Positions 1 through 10,384 of a stretch of 64,000 bases of DNA are shown in pieces (the first letter of the stretch is position 1; every line of letters starts with the position of its first letter). The translations under genes were made by a program, and so were the position numbers. Origin of the DNA: Codonopsis lanceolata (lineage: Eukaryota > Streptophyta > Magnoliopsida > Asterales > Campanulaceae); assembly GCA_013146195.2 (NCBI GenBank), contig CM028377.1, forward strand, positions 103,569,547 through 103,633,546, given 5' to 3'. The notes under the pieces are model-generated. The model was given only the letters and a program-made list of their open reading frames with translations. It had not been told where the DNA came from and did no database searches.

Positions 1-73
1 CTAGACTTGCCTCGGTGATCTTGGATAAGTAGTCTGCTCGCATGTTGTGTGCTCGATCAATTCTGATGATCTC

Positions 74-433
74 CTAGAACTTGAAAATTTTCATGATTTC
101 CTTGACAAGCATGCAATAGTTTACTAGGGAGGGATGATGCACCATATACTCCCCCTGGACTTGGTTCGCCACTAGCTGTGAATCCGAGTACACTGTGACC
201 GCTTCTACGCCCATACCCGCTACGAGCTCGAGACCAACGATCATTGCTTCGTATTCGGCCACATTGTTGGGGGCTGGGAACTTGAATCGGAGAGCCAACT
301 CGAACTCTGCAACTTGGTCGGGAGCTATAAGAAGGATGTCAGCTCCACTCCCAACTTTGCTCGCTGCCCCATCCACATAGAGTTCCCAACAGTAGGCTGG
401 TCGAGGTGTTAGAGGCTGCTCGTGCCCGGGCAT
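74..433 (-). pseudogene. Archaeal-type RNase H (aRNH) domain of the Tat polyprotein
   Basis: The 119-residue frame starts with a WELYVDGAAS stretch, has AEYEAMI in the middle and YSDSQLV near the end. These supply the usual D, E and D metal-binding residues of RNase H. In Tat elements this second RNase H lies between the RT-linked RNase H and integrase and presumably helps degrade RNA during reverse transcription. The domain itself is intact, but it is separated from the upstream pol frame by stops between about 434 and 633, so it cannot be made as part of a polyprotein. Confidence 0.85.
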
Positions 434-633
434 TGTTGGCTGTGGGGATTCAGATTCCTCTTGCTCGGTGAAACTTGTTTAAACCAAGAAGTCGATCAAG
501 GCTTGAGCTTTGATTGCTCGCCTAGGCTGGTAGTCGTAGTCGTGATGTGAATTTGCGTGATGTGAGCTCAATCGACCTGAGTGAGTAGTCCGCTTCAATG
601 AATCGGGCTTGTGCAGATTTTGCGATACTATGA

Positions 634-2076
634 TTACATGTGCAAAAAAATAATTACATGCATGTGGTAAAAATAAGCCCTTAATTTACGGGCAACTACA
701 ACAACTGAGTAAGCTAATTTCTCTGCATTAAAATAACGACCCTCAACAGGACTGAGAGCCTTTGATACATAGTACACATGTTTTTGTATATTAAACTCCT
801 CCCTAACTAAAACAGTGGCCACAGTCTGGTCTGTGGCTGCTAAATACACATATAAAGGCTCCCCGGGTACGAGGCTACTAAGGAGGGGCGATTTGCCAAG
901 ATATTTCATGAGTTGCTTGAGGGCTTTGGCGCATTCATCATTCCACTCGAACCATTTATTGCCGCGTAGGATCTTGAAGAATGGCAGGTATTTCTCCGCT
1001 GACCAGGAGATGAAGCGACCATGGGCGATGATCCTATCATTTAGTCGATGGACGTGTTTGATGCATTTGGGCTGCTCCATCGTGATCAGTGTTTCGATCT
1101 TTTCTGGGTTTGCCTCTATCCCACACTGGTTGTCCATGAAGCCAAGGAACTTTCCTACCCGGACCCCGAATACGCATTTGCTCGGATTCAGCTTCCTGTT
1201 GTGTTTGCGCAAATTGGCAAACGTTTTCGCCAAATCAAGGTTGTGGTCACGGCCCTTAGTTTTGATGACCATGTCATCGATGTAAGCTTCCATGTTCCGG
1301 CCGAGTTGAGAGCTGAACACTTTGTGGACCATTCACTGATAGGTGGCCCATGTATTCTTCAGCCTGAAGGGCATCATTTTGTAACAATACCGCCCTCCTC
1401 CTACCCAGAAAGCTGTCAATGACTTATCTTGCTCGTTCATTTTGACCTGGTGGTACCCTGAGTACGCGTCCAGAAAGCTAAGCATTTCGAACCCAGCTAT
1501 GACGTCAACGAGCACATCTATGCACGGCAATAGATAGCAGTCCTTCGGGCAAGCTTTGTTGAGGCCCGTGAAGTCGATGCACATGTGCCATTTTTCGTTG
1601 GCCTTTTTAACCATCACCACGTTGGCAAGCCAGGATGGATACTGGATCTCCTCAATGACATCCGCCTTTAGGAGTTTTTCAACCTCTTCTTTGATCGCTG
1701 CACTCTTCTCTGGTGAGTACTGCTTTGGTCGCCGCTTGAATCGGACGAAAATTGGGTCCACATTCAGGTCGTGGCGGGCAACACTCCCACTGACCCCCTG
1801 CATGTCTTCGACGGTCCATGCGAACACAACTAAGCTGCTTTTGAGTTGATCGATCAGCTTGGCCCGAGCATCGGGAGGCATGACCTTCCCGATTTTAATT
1901 TTTTGCTCGGGGTGGGCAAGATGGATGATGATTTCTTCCAACTCGACTTGTGATTGGAACTCAAGCTCGTCTCGCATTTGCAAAGTGTCCAGCTCGATAT
2001 CCTGTGTAAGGGGATACCCAACCTTGCGCGCAGGGTTCGTTTTTGCTGGAGCTTGCTCAGTTTTATCGATCTCCAT
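634..2076 (-). pseudogene. Reverse transcriptase and RNase H of the left Tat element, one in-frame stop
   Basis: Translated leftward from 2076, the frame carries an acidic linker (to about 1850), then the RT with KWHMCIDFTGLNKACPKD, SFLDAYSGYHQ and the catalytic YIDDM box (about 1270-1284), and then the start of the classical RNase H (YVYLAATDQTVATVLV, YFNAEKLAYS). A single TGA at 1333-1335 interrupts an otherwise continuous frame in the conserved segment just before the YIDDM box, where relatives have an arginine. The frame ends at 634, before the RNase H is complete. The motifs leave little doubt about family; the copy is non-functional. Confidence 0.9.
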
Positions 2077-2215
2077 GACATCTGCAGTTCCATAGGATTC
2101 CCTGAGCTCGATGTTGTTAATGGGACTGAGCCTGAGGTAGTGTTGGTTATAGTCTCCTTTTTAGAGACGGTGATTGTTTACTCAGAGTATTCACAATCAA
2201 CTTTTGCTTCTTCCT

Positions 2216-2620
2216 CTAGGAATCCCAAACATACTCCCACATTTCCCGCAGTTTGCTGTTGAGAATACCAACCCCATCTTCTGTGTAGAAATTTACTTTT
2301 TGATGGGGGATAGAGGCGACCATATGGAATTTTGCAATGGCCGGGGCGCCTAGAATGCAGTTGTAGGCAGACTTAAGATCGATCACCAGGAATGTGATCA
2401 TCTTTGTCCGCATCTAGACGTCGTCCCCCATGAAGACTTCCAGCTCGACTGTCCCCTTGACGTTCACTTGGTGGTTTGTGAACCCTTCAAGCTTGCCCGA
2501 GTACGACTTCAGCCTGGTATCGAACAGTTCTAAGCCCTTGAAGCAGGAGTAGTACATGATGTCCCTCAGACACTCCCCGTGTCCAACAAGCACTCGTGAG
2601 ACTCCGTGAACCTGCCAGTT
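2216..2620 (-). pseudogene. Aspartic protease region of the left Tat element, catalytic site shifted
   Basis: The frame at 2216-2413 (containing FLVIDLKSAYNCILG) matches the conserved strand after the retroviral-type protease in the right-hand element. Upstream, around 2540-2590, the DIMYYSCFKG stretch follows the expected catalytic position. There the nucleotides for Asp-Thr-Gly are present but lie in a different frame from their flanks, because of small compensating indels. In the flanking frame the motif reads VGHGEC. This protease would normally cut the gag-pol polyprotein; here it cannot be functional. Confidence 0.7.
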
Positions 2621-2879
2621 GTTTACAAGTCAATAAATTACCAATGGTTGCTCGGATGCCAAATGAGTGCTTGCCAACTCGCTGCGGGTGAAGAAGATGT
2701 TTTGTTCCCCTACTAGTTGTACTGCTGGTATGTTGATTGCCTTGGACAGGGAGTAAATATGCTTCCCGAGCTGAGTGTTGGAAAGGAGCTCTTACTGAAT
2801 CACATTTACAACCCCTTGAATCTGAGGGGCCTGGCCACTTCTTTCTTTTGGGGGTCTTGCTCGCTGATCATTACCGGTA

Positions 2880-3083
2880 TCATTGCCCGCGTCTTGGTTC
2901 CTTTTGAAGCGATCTAGCTTGCCCGCTGATCAATTTTTGAATCTCCCACTTCAACACGTTGCATTCCTCTGTAGTGTGACCATTGTTGTGGTGATAGTCA
3001 CAATACTTGGTGTTGTCCCTGGTGTGGACGAACTCAGGGTCTAGCGGGTAAGGGACTGGCAGAGTGTCACCAATCTGAACCAT
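2880..3083 (-). pseudogene. Gag zinc-knuckle segment of the left Tat element
   Basis: The 67-residue frame contains CDYHHNNGHTTEEC followed by a leucine/isoleucine-rich helix. This is the C-x2-H-x4-H-x4-C nucleic-acid-binding knuckle found at the end of Tat gag. The right-hand element has a near-identical counterpart at 59662-59928. In the intact gene it would follow the gag core directly. Here the two are separated by the solo LTR at 3279-4531. Confidence 0.8.
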
Positions 3084-3278
3084 GATTTCTTCCCGGGAAG
3101 TGTTAAGTGGGGTGAACTGTGATTCTCCGAATCTTTGGCCGAGAGTGGAGGTGCGTTTTCTGTCCCTGCGTGGGCGGTTGTTGCCCTCCTGACTCTAGTC
3201 AGCTAGCGTGGCCGAGTTGTCATGAGTCTTGTCCTTTCCCTTGGGCTTATAACCCTTGGTGCTTTCTGTCGAGCAGAA

Positions 3279-4531
3279 TGTTAGTCCCAAAGGGCACAAT
3301 AATAAGCTAGAAGGGGGGTTGAATAGCTTATTTAACACTAAAAAACTTTTCAAATAAATCCTAGAACAAGCACTTGCAAACTATTAAGAAGATTAAAGTA
3401 GCGGAAGTCTTGTTAAGGAAGACAGTTCATGTCTACCCGTGAAGCACTACCGGTAGACTTAACTGAATACTTAAGTCTGCTGCCGAAGGAATAAGTTAAA
3501 GGAAAGAATGACATTTTAAAACAATAATCAACAGAGAGAGAATAACACAAGTATTTGAGATGGTTCGCACTATAATGAGTGTTACGTCCACCACCAAGGC
3601 AGTCAACCTTGGATTTAAATGTGCACTATTTATTCCACTACTTCTATTACAGAAATGTCCAATGGATCGTGTACAAAATATTTGACTTGTGTTTGGGGGT
3701 GGGGGTATTGAATATCTGAACAAAACAGAATATTCAACGTGTAGAATAATAGTAGAAGGAACAACAATAAGAAGCAAAGGATTAATGGTTGATGCAAATC
3801 TTCTTGTTGTTGTTGAGGACTTCATTGATCAGTTGATGATCTCTAGAATGCACTGAGTGTATAAAGCTTGATGTTGTTGTAAAGATTCAGAGCATATGTA
3901 TTTCTTCAAGCTTTAATGGCAGTATTTATAGCTTGGGCATTCTTGAGATCGTTGGAGAAGACGAAGTGAGTAACAACTCTATTAGGTTGAATGCATTAAA
4001 TGCTTGGAGCTGCTTTATTGATTTCGTCTTCAACTGAGACTGAGCAGGTAAAGGTGCAGAGTTGATGCAGAAACTAGCAGGTGAGCAATCAGAGTTGCAG
4101 ACCTGCAATAGTTGGTACAACGGAAGACTTCATCTGAAGGCTTCACCAGAAGACTTCAAGTAGCTTTCAGCGGCAGACCTTGTCTGCACAAGGAAAAGCA
4201 TGACGTGTCCAGCTCTTAATTAATCAAGCTTTGGTGTTTTAATTAATTCAGCCCAAATCAGTTTGAATTTGAATTTAATCCATCATCAATCAAACTCGAT
4301 TCTCTCAGACACGCCCCTGGCTTTTCTTGTGCGGGGGCCGAGGTCTCAAGTCTTCAAGTCTTCAGTGATGAAGTCTTCCGCTGAACCTGTGAAGTCTAGA
4401 AAAACTATTCTGAAGCAAAGATCTTATGCATAGTTGCCATGCTAATTGGTACGCAGCTCATTTAGTCAATATGTATAGGACATAATGTAATGAATGAACA
4501 AATGCAAATTAAGATACAATGAGAAACAACA
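3279..4531 (-). repeat. Solo LTR of a copia element (SIRE-like), 1253 bp, TSD CAGAA
   Basis: The segment begins TGTTAG and ends AACAACA on the plus strand, so it has TG/CA termini. It is flanked by the perfect 5-bp duplication CAGAA at 3274-3278 and 4532-4536. A TATA-like motif on the minus strand (3922-3930) and a run of C residues near the minus-strand end indicate minus orientation. The C-rich CCCCCCTTCTAG end resembles SIRE/Maximus copia LTRs, from memory. There is no internal region, so it is a solo LTR left by recombination. It splits the gag gene of the host Tat element. Confidence 0.85.
3922..3930 (-). promoter_or_regulatory. TATA box of the solo LTR
   Basis: On the minus strand the sequence reads CTATAAATACT roughly in the middle of the LTR, as expected for a retrotransposon core promoter. 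This motif helped to set the LTR orientation. Confidence 0.5.
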
Positions 4532-4641
4532 CAGAACATATGTGAGTTGGCCAGTAACTCTGCCTTTGATGCACCCGGGTTCATTGTTAATATAGTTTTC
4601 AGTGGTCCCGCCCTCATGTTATTGAGATAACATAATGTGAT

Positions 4642-5211
4642 CTATGGGTCACTGGTAACTGTCACTTGGTCGAGCATCTCCTCAAACCACTTGAGATAGC
4701 TGTTGTAGGACTCGTGGTCGCCCTGCTTGATCGTGCCAAGATCAAATCTGTTCTTGGGCGTAGGACCCGCTGTGCCTAATTCCTCTAGGAATTTCTCCCT
4801 GAGTTTTGCCCAACTGCCAATAGATCCTTGAGGAACTCTCCCCATCCACAACTGCGCCTTACCCAGGAGAGCGCCCTCGAAAGCTCATATTTTCAGAGCT
4901 TCAATATCAGTGACCATTCGGATCTGTGCCTTGAACGATCTAAGCCAGTCGTTTGCCCGCGTCTTCCCAAAATATTTCTCGAACTGTGGGAAGGTGACTC
5001 CTTGTGCGGTTGGCGCGTTCTCGATTTCTGGGGTGAAAGGGCTTCCCTCTAGTGGCTTTGTGGTTCCATAACCAGGCTCGACCACAGCTAACTCAGTCAT
5101 TTTTTGGACATATCTTTTTTTATGGCCTCCATTGGATCGGCTTCTCCGTCCCACAGTGGCGTGGAAAAGCGGGGATGAGCTTCGGCGGGTATATTCGACC
5201 ACGCGACTCAC
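4642..5211 (-). pseudogene. Gag core (Retrotrans_gag type) of the left Tat element
   Basis: Two frames cover the capsid-like core: 4885-5211 (with SPFTPEIENA and an acidic-aromatic helix ending in EALKI) and 4642-4851 (WAKLREKFLEELG, SYNSYLKWFEEML). They match the right-hand copy at 58990-59560, including the motif in which DW or DH is followed by a long helix. A frame change near 4860 separates the two parts. Gag packages element RNA in cytoplasmic particles. The frame is interrupted further left by the solo LTR. Confidence 0.75.
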
Positions 5212-5500
5212 GTGCTTTCTCCTCGAATGCTTTCGGTAATGCGTGGGACAATAGGTCGGATCATAAGAGGCTTCAACTTTTCGACTCGAGCTCTGTGCCT
5301 TGGTCTTTGCCTATCCATCTACCTCCGCGTATTCGTGAGCTCTGCGGCGACTATGCCCTTTTGCCCGGGCATGGCGCTCCTGTCTGCGATGATGTTGATG
5401 GGACGGATTCTGACGGCTATTCCTACTTTCCTCCTGATCATCTACCATTTGCTCTTGATTCTCTCGATCCAAGGGTACATGGACGATAGAGGGAATTCAT

Positions 5501-6011
5501 CTACTCGGAGCGGGCAGTTGTTGGGAGACTTGGCCACCACCAACAAGTGCGAGGATTGCTGGGAGCGGGCAACGTGAACTCAGCAACTGGAACCGGGGCA
5601 TGGCCCAAGGCGGCGGTTGTTGATTGGCGGCCATCTTGGTGTAATAGTGCCGCACTTGTAGGGTTACGGCATGTTCGTTGGCTCAAACGCTGGTACGCCA
5701 TATCCATTCTCCCGGACGGCTCGGGCGAGTCACGAGGTCACGAGCACGATCCCGCTGCTCGTTGATTACTTCCCGAGTGTCTCGGCCCGCTTGATTTGAT
5801 TCGGCGTGTTGGGGACGAGTTGTTCCTCAACATAAGGAACGTCCTCGCCATGAGCTGCATGCCAAACAGCCATCCTCTGATTCCTTGTTTGTACCCCCTG
5901 GTGGGGTACTTTCGGTGCTAGATCACCGGGCAGTGGGTTGTTTCCACCCAAATGGCTTCCATCTTGGTGGTTGCTAGCAGTGGCGTGATGCTTGCTACCC
6001 TTTCCAGCCAT
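5501..6011 (-). pseudogene. N-terminal gag region of the left Tat element
   Basis: An ATG at 6011 opens an 81-residue frame (to 5766) that lies shortly after the primer-binding region, the position of the gag start. The right-hand element has its gag ATG at 58148 in the same relative place. A second frame covers 5501-5707. The region is low in conserved motifs and is broken by frame changes, so the call rests mainly on position and on synteny with the right-hand copy. Confidence 0.5.
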
Positions 6012-6072
6012 TGAAATAATACGGCTTGTCGGAAAGCTACCAGAAAAACTGATGAGAGAGCTTTGAAGCTTC

Positions 6073-6095
6073 GTTTCCCGGCAACAGAACCAAAT
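6073..6095 (-). other. Primer-binding region of the left Tat element
   Basis: Just inside the LTR, the minus strand reads TTTGGTTCTGTTGCCGGGAA. This resembles the tRNA-Asp-type primer sites of Athila/Tat elements with several substitutions. The right-hand element has a more diverged counterpart at 58065-58088. Confidence 0.5.
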
Positions 6096-6098
6096 TGA

Positions 6099-6790
6099 TG
6101 TGGCAAAAATCTAGCTTGGGGCGTCTGATTGATGTGTAAGTTATCCGGGTTTGATCTGCTTCCTTGAACTTGTTTAAGAGCACAAAATCACCTTAGTGGG
6201 AATGCAAAGCTTGGCCTCACGAAACTACTTCGGCGTGAGAGTAAGGATCGTGTGAGAGTCAAAAAGCAATTTGACAGAGGTTTTAGGCTCAAGAAAATAT
6301 GTGTACCTTTTTTTGTGGTTTATGGATGGGTATTTATAGGCCCCCATGACCTAGAATCCTTGGGGGATTTGGTTTCCATAGATACCTAGCAAGTTTAGGA
6401 GGAAACCCCTAAATTGTAGGTGTGACAGGCGATTGGCCGCGTGAATATATGAGCAAATATGGTAAGTGTCCTGCTCGGATAAGGAACCTTTGACTTGTCT
6501 TGGAGAGCAAGTTTCTGAGGTTCCCTTCTCGATGCTTGCCCGGGAGAGCAAGGCTCTACCCGACTTTATGATGTGGATCTGATGTTGACAAGTGTGAATC
6601 CTGGGCATGGCCTATGGTCAGGCAGGCAAAGCCTATGCTCGACCAGGTTTAGATGGGAGTTATAATGTTCTCTACTTGGTACCTTATTAGCTCTGCCCGC
6701 TAGGTCGGTAGGTCGCATGATAGTTGAGCGCGTGACTGACATGTGATGGTCGCTCGTGCTTTGCTCGTAACCGGGTTTGGGTTGGGCACA
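6099..6790 (-). repeat. 5' LTR of the left Tat element, about 692 bp
   Basis: On the minus strand the segment starts TGTGCCCAAC at 6790 and ends GCCACA near 6099, followed by the primer-binding region. It contains a good TATA box at 6331-6338. The matching 3' LTR is outside the window, so the exact ends could shift by a few bases. The start is unlike the LTRs at 14259 and 57449, so two LTR families share one gag-pol lineage here. Confidence 0.7.
6331..6338 (-). promoter_or_regulatory. TATA box of the left Tat LTR
   Basis: The minus strand reads CCTATAAATACCC here, about 450 bases inside the LTR, as expected for the U3/R boundary. Confidence 0.65.
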
Positions 6791-7091
6791 TCAATACATA
6801 TTGCATAAAACACAATATTGAACTATATTAGATGTTATACAATTTGTTACATTAAATGTACCAAAGATATTGAAAAGTCGTGGTTTTATATGTTCAAAAA
6901 ATCATTTCTATGACATTTTCTATTTTAATTCTCCAAATAAAAAAGCTATTTGAACCTGAATAGTTATTGTCAATTTCATTAATTGATTTTTCATTTCAAT
7001 TTCCAAAGAAAATATTACAACTATCCAAAAAAAGAAAGTGTTTCCAACTTTGAAAAATATATTTTGACGAAAAATTTCCAAATTTAGTGCA
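6791..7091. other. AT-rich intergenic DNA
   Basis: No reading frame, repeat or motif stands out in this 300-base AT-rich stretch, apart from TCAAT directly next to the LTR, a possible target-site duplication that cannot be confirmed without the far end. Confidence 0.5.
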
Positions 7092-7092
7092 C

Positions 7093-7157
<65 letters not shown>
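7092..7157. repeat. (CT)n-(AT)n compound microsatellite
   Basis: About 13 CT units run directly into about 20 AT units. Confidence 0.95.
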
Positions 7158-7158
<1 letters not shown>

Positions 7159-7207
7159 CCGGATCAACCCGACACTTGAAAAGAACCTGACAAAAATAAC
7201 TATTAGC

Positions 7208-8118
7208 GAGAGACTATTTCCACTACAATTTTTTTCTTATCCACTATATCCTTAATTATTTCGTTAAATAATACATGTTTGGACAAAACTACTCCTTAAG
7301 TACTTGTTAGTTTTAAATTACCTAATCAAGTTCCTTATTATTTTTTTAGTCAAACATCAATGAAAACACATAGTTATTTTAATATTTTTTTACTCTTTTT
7401 AATGGTTTTATAAATTAATCTTATGACTAAAGTTATATTGTATAATAAAAAAATATCATACATACATTTTTTGTCTACCAAACTTTGAATAAATCATGTG
7501 TTCTTTGGTTATAGAAAAAAACTAAAAGTTAAATTTAAAGGATGTAATTGTAAAAATTTGATGCAATAGTAAAATCATAGTATGACATAGTATCATAAAA
7601 TTTTAAATCTTTTGCCTACCTTTAAAATTTATTCAAAATTTTAATTTTTGAGTTGCTTGAAACCAATATTCAGTTTAGAACCTATCATATTATTATTATT
7701 GAATTGATCTTTTAAAATAATATATTTTAAAACTAAATTATTGTAGTTTTGATATTTAAAAAAATCAAAAAAAATTCTATGATTTTGGTTGAAAATATAT
7801 TAAATGTATTATTTTTATGATAATAGAATATAAGACGTGAGTGATTAGAAGAATTGACTAAACATATTTATTACGAAAAAAGGAATAAGTACCTTACTTG
7901 TTGAGAATTAAAATGTAAATATAAAAATAAAATAACTATATTGTTTATTGATGTTTGAACAAAAAAAAAAAGTTACTATAAGGTAATAGGAAAGTAACTT
8001 GATTTGTCAACTTAAAATTGACAAGTATTTAAGGAGTAGTTTTTTTTCCAAATATGTAATTATTTAATGCTATAATTAAGAATGTATAAGCAAAAACTGT
8101 AGTGGAAATAACATCTCC
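7208..8118. mobile_element. Non-autonomous DNA transposon with ~180-bp terminal inverted repeats
   Basis: The left end (7208 to about 7385) aligns over its full length, with small indels, to the reverse complement of the right end (about 7930-8118). Both begin GAGA and share TATTTCCACTACA within the first 25 bases. The 911-bp element has an AT-rich core without coding capacity. Long TIRs suggest a Mutator-like MITE. I could not settle a 9-11 bp target duplication, so the superfamily is an inference. Confidence 0.7.
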
Positions 8119-8359
8119 CTATGTATTACTATTATTAGTTCGAAAAAGAAAATGTGAGTTAATAAACCTTCAAAGGTGACTCGTGGCGAAGAACAAACTC
8201 AGCTTAGTGTCCGAATAATACCACAGAGAAAATTATCCTTATGTTTTGGCTTTCTTTACTTCTCTTCACTTGTACAAATATCTGCCTCAAAAAAAAACTT
8301 TATTCTTAATAGTTACTCCTAGGAACCACTTCAACTTATACAAATCTCCAAATATATTA

Positions 8360-8592
8360 ATACTCTTCCGTCTTAAAATAAATGATTTTTTAGAGATTTA
8401 CATACAAATTTAAAAAATTATAAAAAGATTGATTTACTTTTGTTTTTATGAAAAACTTTACATATTTTAAATATATTAAATTATTTTCAATATAATATTT
8501 AATTAGAGAGTAATTAATATGTACAAATTTGACAAACTCCGGATAAATTTACCTTAGAATCCTAAAATGTGTCATTTATTCAAGGACAATTT
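8360..8592. repeat. Degenerate Stowaway-like MITE (tentative)
   Basis: TACTCTTCCGTCTTAAAATA at the left resembles a Stowaway end. At the right, a stretch ending AAATGTGTCATTTATTCAAG partly mirrors it. The right terminus is eroded and no clear TA duplication remains. Confidence 0.35.
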
Positions 8593-8689
8593 TTTTTTTA
8601 CTAAAACATCATTATCTTGGGAAGAAAATGTTTTTGGGCCGTGTGGGACCCATTGAATAAAAATATTGAACGTGCATGGCAACATGGTA

Positions 8690-8947
8690 CTCCCTCCGTC
8701 CCTAAATTATCGTCCTCCTTTCCTTTTTTGTCCGTCCCAAAATAATTGTCCAGTTTGAAACTTACCTTTTTAGAACATCACTTTTACCACTTTACCCTTA
8801 CTTTTTCACTCAACTTTAATTATGGGCCACATACACATGGGCCTTAAAGGAAACTACACATTAAACCAATATAAATAATCAAGTCAATTGTTTTTTCTTA
8901 AACTGTGCGCCGGGTCAAACAGGACAATTATTTAGTGATGGAGGGAG
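8690..8947. mobile_element. Stowaway (Tc1/mariner) MITE, 258 bp, TA duplication
   Basis: The element begins CTCCCTCCGTCCC and its reverse complement begins CTCCCTCCATCAC, the classical Stowaway terminus. It is flanked by TA at 8688-8689 and 8948-8949. There is no coding capacity. It would be mobilised by a mariner-like transposase encoded elsewhere. Confidence 0.9.
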
Positions 8948-9232
8948 TATAACATATTAAACCATAACTCCACTTTGGTCTTCATAATTTTATATATTTA
9001 ATAATTTGAAGACATAATATTTTGCCATCAATTTTTGAGAATCAATAATGAATAATCGAAAACAATATTACAGACTTACCGTACCGATATGCTCCTAATA
9101 AAAAGAAAACTTATAAGAATGAAAAAGAAAACATGAAATTAATAATTACTCCATCTATTCTAAGCAAAGAATCCACTACTTCATTTTTGGATATTTCACT
9201 TAAAGAGTCTATTTAAAAAATAAAATAATTGT

Positions 9233-9960
9233 GGGGCGGTACCATTTTATAGAATTGTAACCGCTCAACTACCTTTTTTTTAAACCGCAAAAGTTCACTT
9301 TCTATAATTTTTTCCTAAAATACCCGCGCACCAAGCATCCTCCTCTCTCTCTTTCATTCCAAACCCATGCCACCATTTTAATGATGTATTCAATTCCGAA
9401 ACCACGCCATATGGAAAGAAAAAACATTCTCCAAGGAATATGAGTACTAATAATTCATCTTCACCAACGTATGTTCTCGATGAGATTCAATTGAAGACTA
9501 AGAGATGCCGAAGAAATCACTTACATGAAAATCCATTTTTGATATCGTTATTTTCGATATGGGTGTCGTTGCCTATGATGTGGGCATTGTTGCCTCCGAT
9601 GTGGGCGTCGTTCCCTCCGAAGAAATCACTTGCAGGAAAATCCATTTTGGGTATCACACTCACTGTTTTCTTTTGTGCATCGATGCAAAATTTGGGCAAT
9701 GGATTTTTGCATTGTGAAGCTTAAATGCATTACGATGCCCAATTTTTTAATTACGAATCCCAATTTTTTATTTCGACGCCTAATTTTTTAAATGCGATAC
9801 TCAAATTTGGGCAGGGGTTTGTGTGCGTGTTTTTCTTTCATTAAGGGTATTTTTTTTATCATTTTTTCCTCAAAAAGTGTACTGTAGTAGTTTTAAAAAA
9901 TTATAAAGGACTTTTACGGTTAACATTTTACTGCATGATACCAGCTCGAATTTCTCCCTT
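9233..9960. repeat. Probable eroded inverted-repeat element
   Basis: The stretch with ACCGCAAAAGTTCACTTTC near 9287 is mirrored by one near 9890-9925 on the other strand, and the similarity extends outward through a GCGGTACCATTTTA-like segment. The core holds a local duplication of AGAAATCACTT...AAAATCCATTTT and short T-rich repeats. Ends and target duplication are not clear. An open frame at 9440-9724 in the core has no recognisable domain. Confidence 0.4.
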
Positions 9961-10384
9961 TAAACAATTAAGACAAAAAAGTGTCATTTTATTATTAATG
10001 GATTACTAAAAGTGTTATTTTTTAAAAATGGCTTTTTGCCCATAAGGAGAAAGTAATTCTATTTTTCTTCAACAAAAAAATTTCTATGCAACAACAATTA
10101 GGATCTGTATAAATCTCTTGCATTTTACTACATCAACATGCATCAACAACTAGGATCATGTGTATATCTCTTGCATGTTACTACAAAATCTCATCATGTG
10201 ACAATCCTTATGTTGTTGATTATCGGATCTCATCTCATTATTACTAGATTTGGTTCATTTATCAACACTACGCACACAGATGTAAATAACTGATGAAATG
10301 TGATTTTTAAGGTTAAAAAACTCATGTAAAACACTTACATATTTTAATTCGTAACACAGAATTATCCATGCTAAATTGATAAGA
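9961..10384. other. AT-rich DNA without recognised features
   Basis: Contains a short direct repeat around ATCTCTTGCAT with ACATCAACAACTAGGAT-like flanks (10100-10180). Nothing else is supported. Confidence 0.4.

Larger units (their letters stand above)
1..6790 (-). mobile_element. Tat-lineage Ty3/gypsy retrotransposon, 5' part, truncated by the window edge
   Basis: Read on the minus strand from 6790 toward 1, the order is LTR, primer-binding region, gag, protease, reverse transcriptase, RNase H and a second, archaeal-type RNase H. A second RNase H after the first is the hallmark of the Tat lineage. Integrase and the 3' LTR would lie left of base 1. Gag is split by a solo LTR (3279-4531), and protease and RT are damaged, so this copy is inactive. 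The closest relative in the window is the plus-strand element starting at 57449, which aligns domain by domain but has a different LTR. Confidence 0.92.

Noticed and set aside
815..1422. Plus-strand open frames across the left Tat pol
   Set aside because: They are antisense shadows of the RT/RNase H frame.
9440..9724. 94-codon open frame inside the eroded inverted-repeat element
   Set aside because: Low-complexity duplication in the core explains the frame; no recognisable motif.
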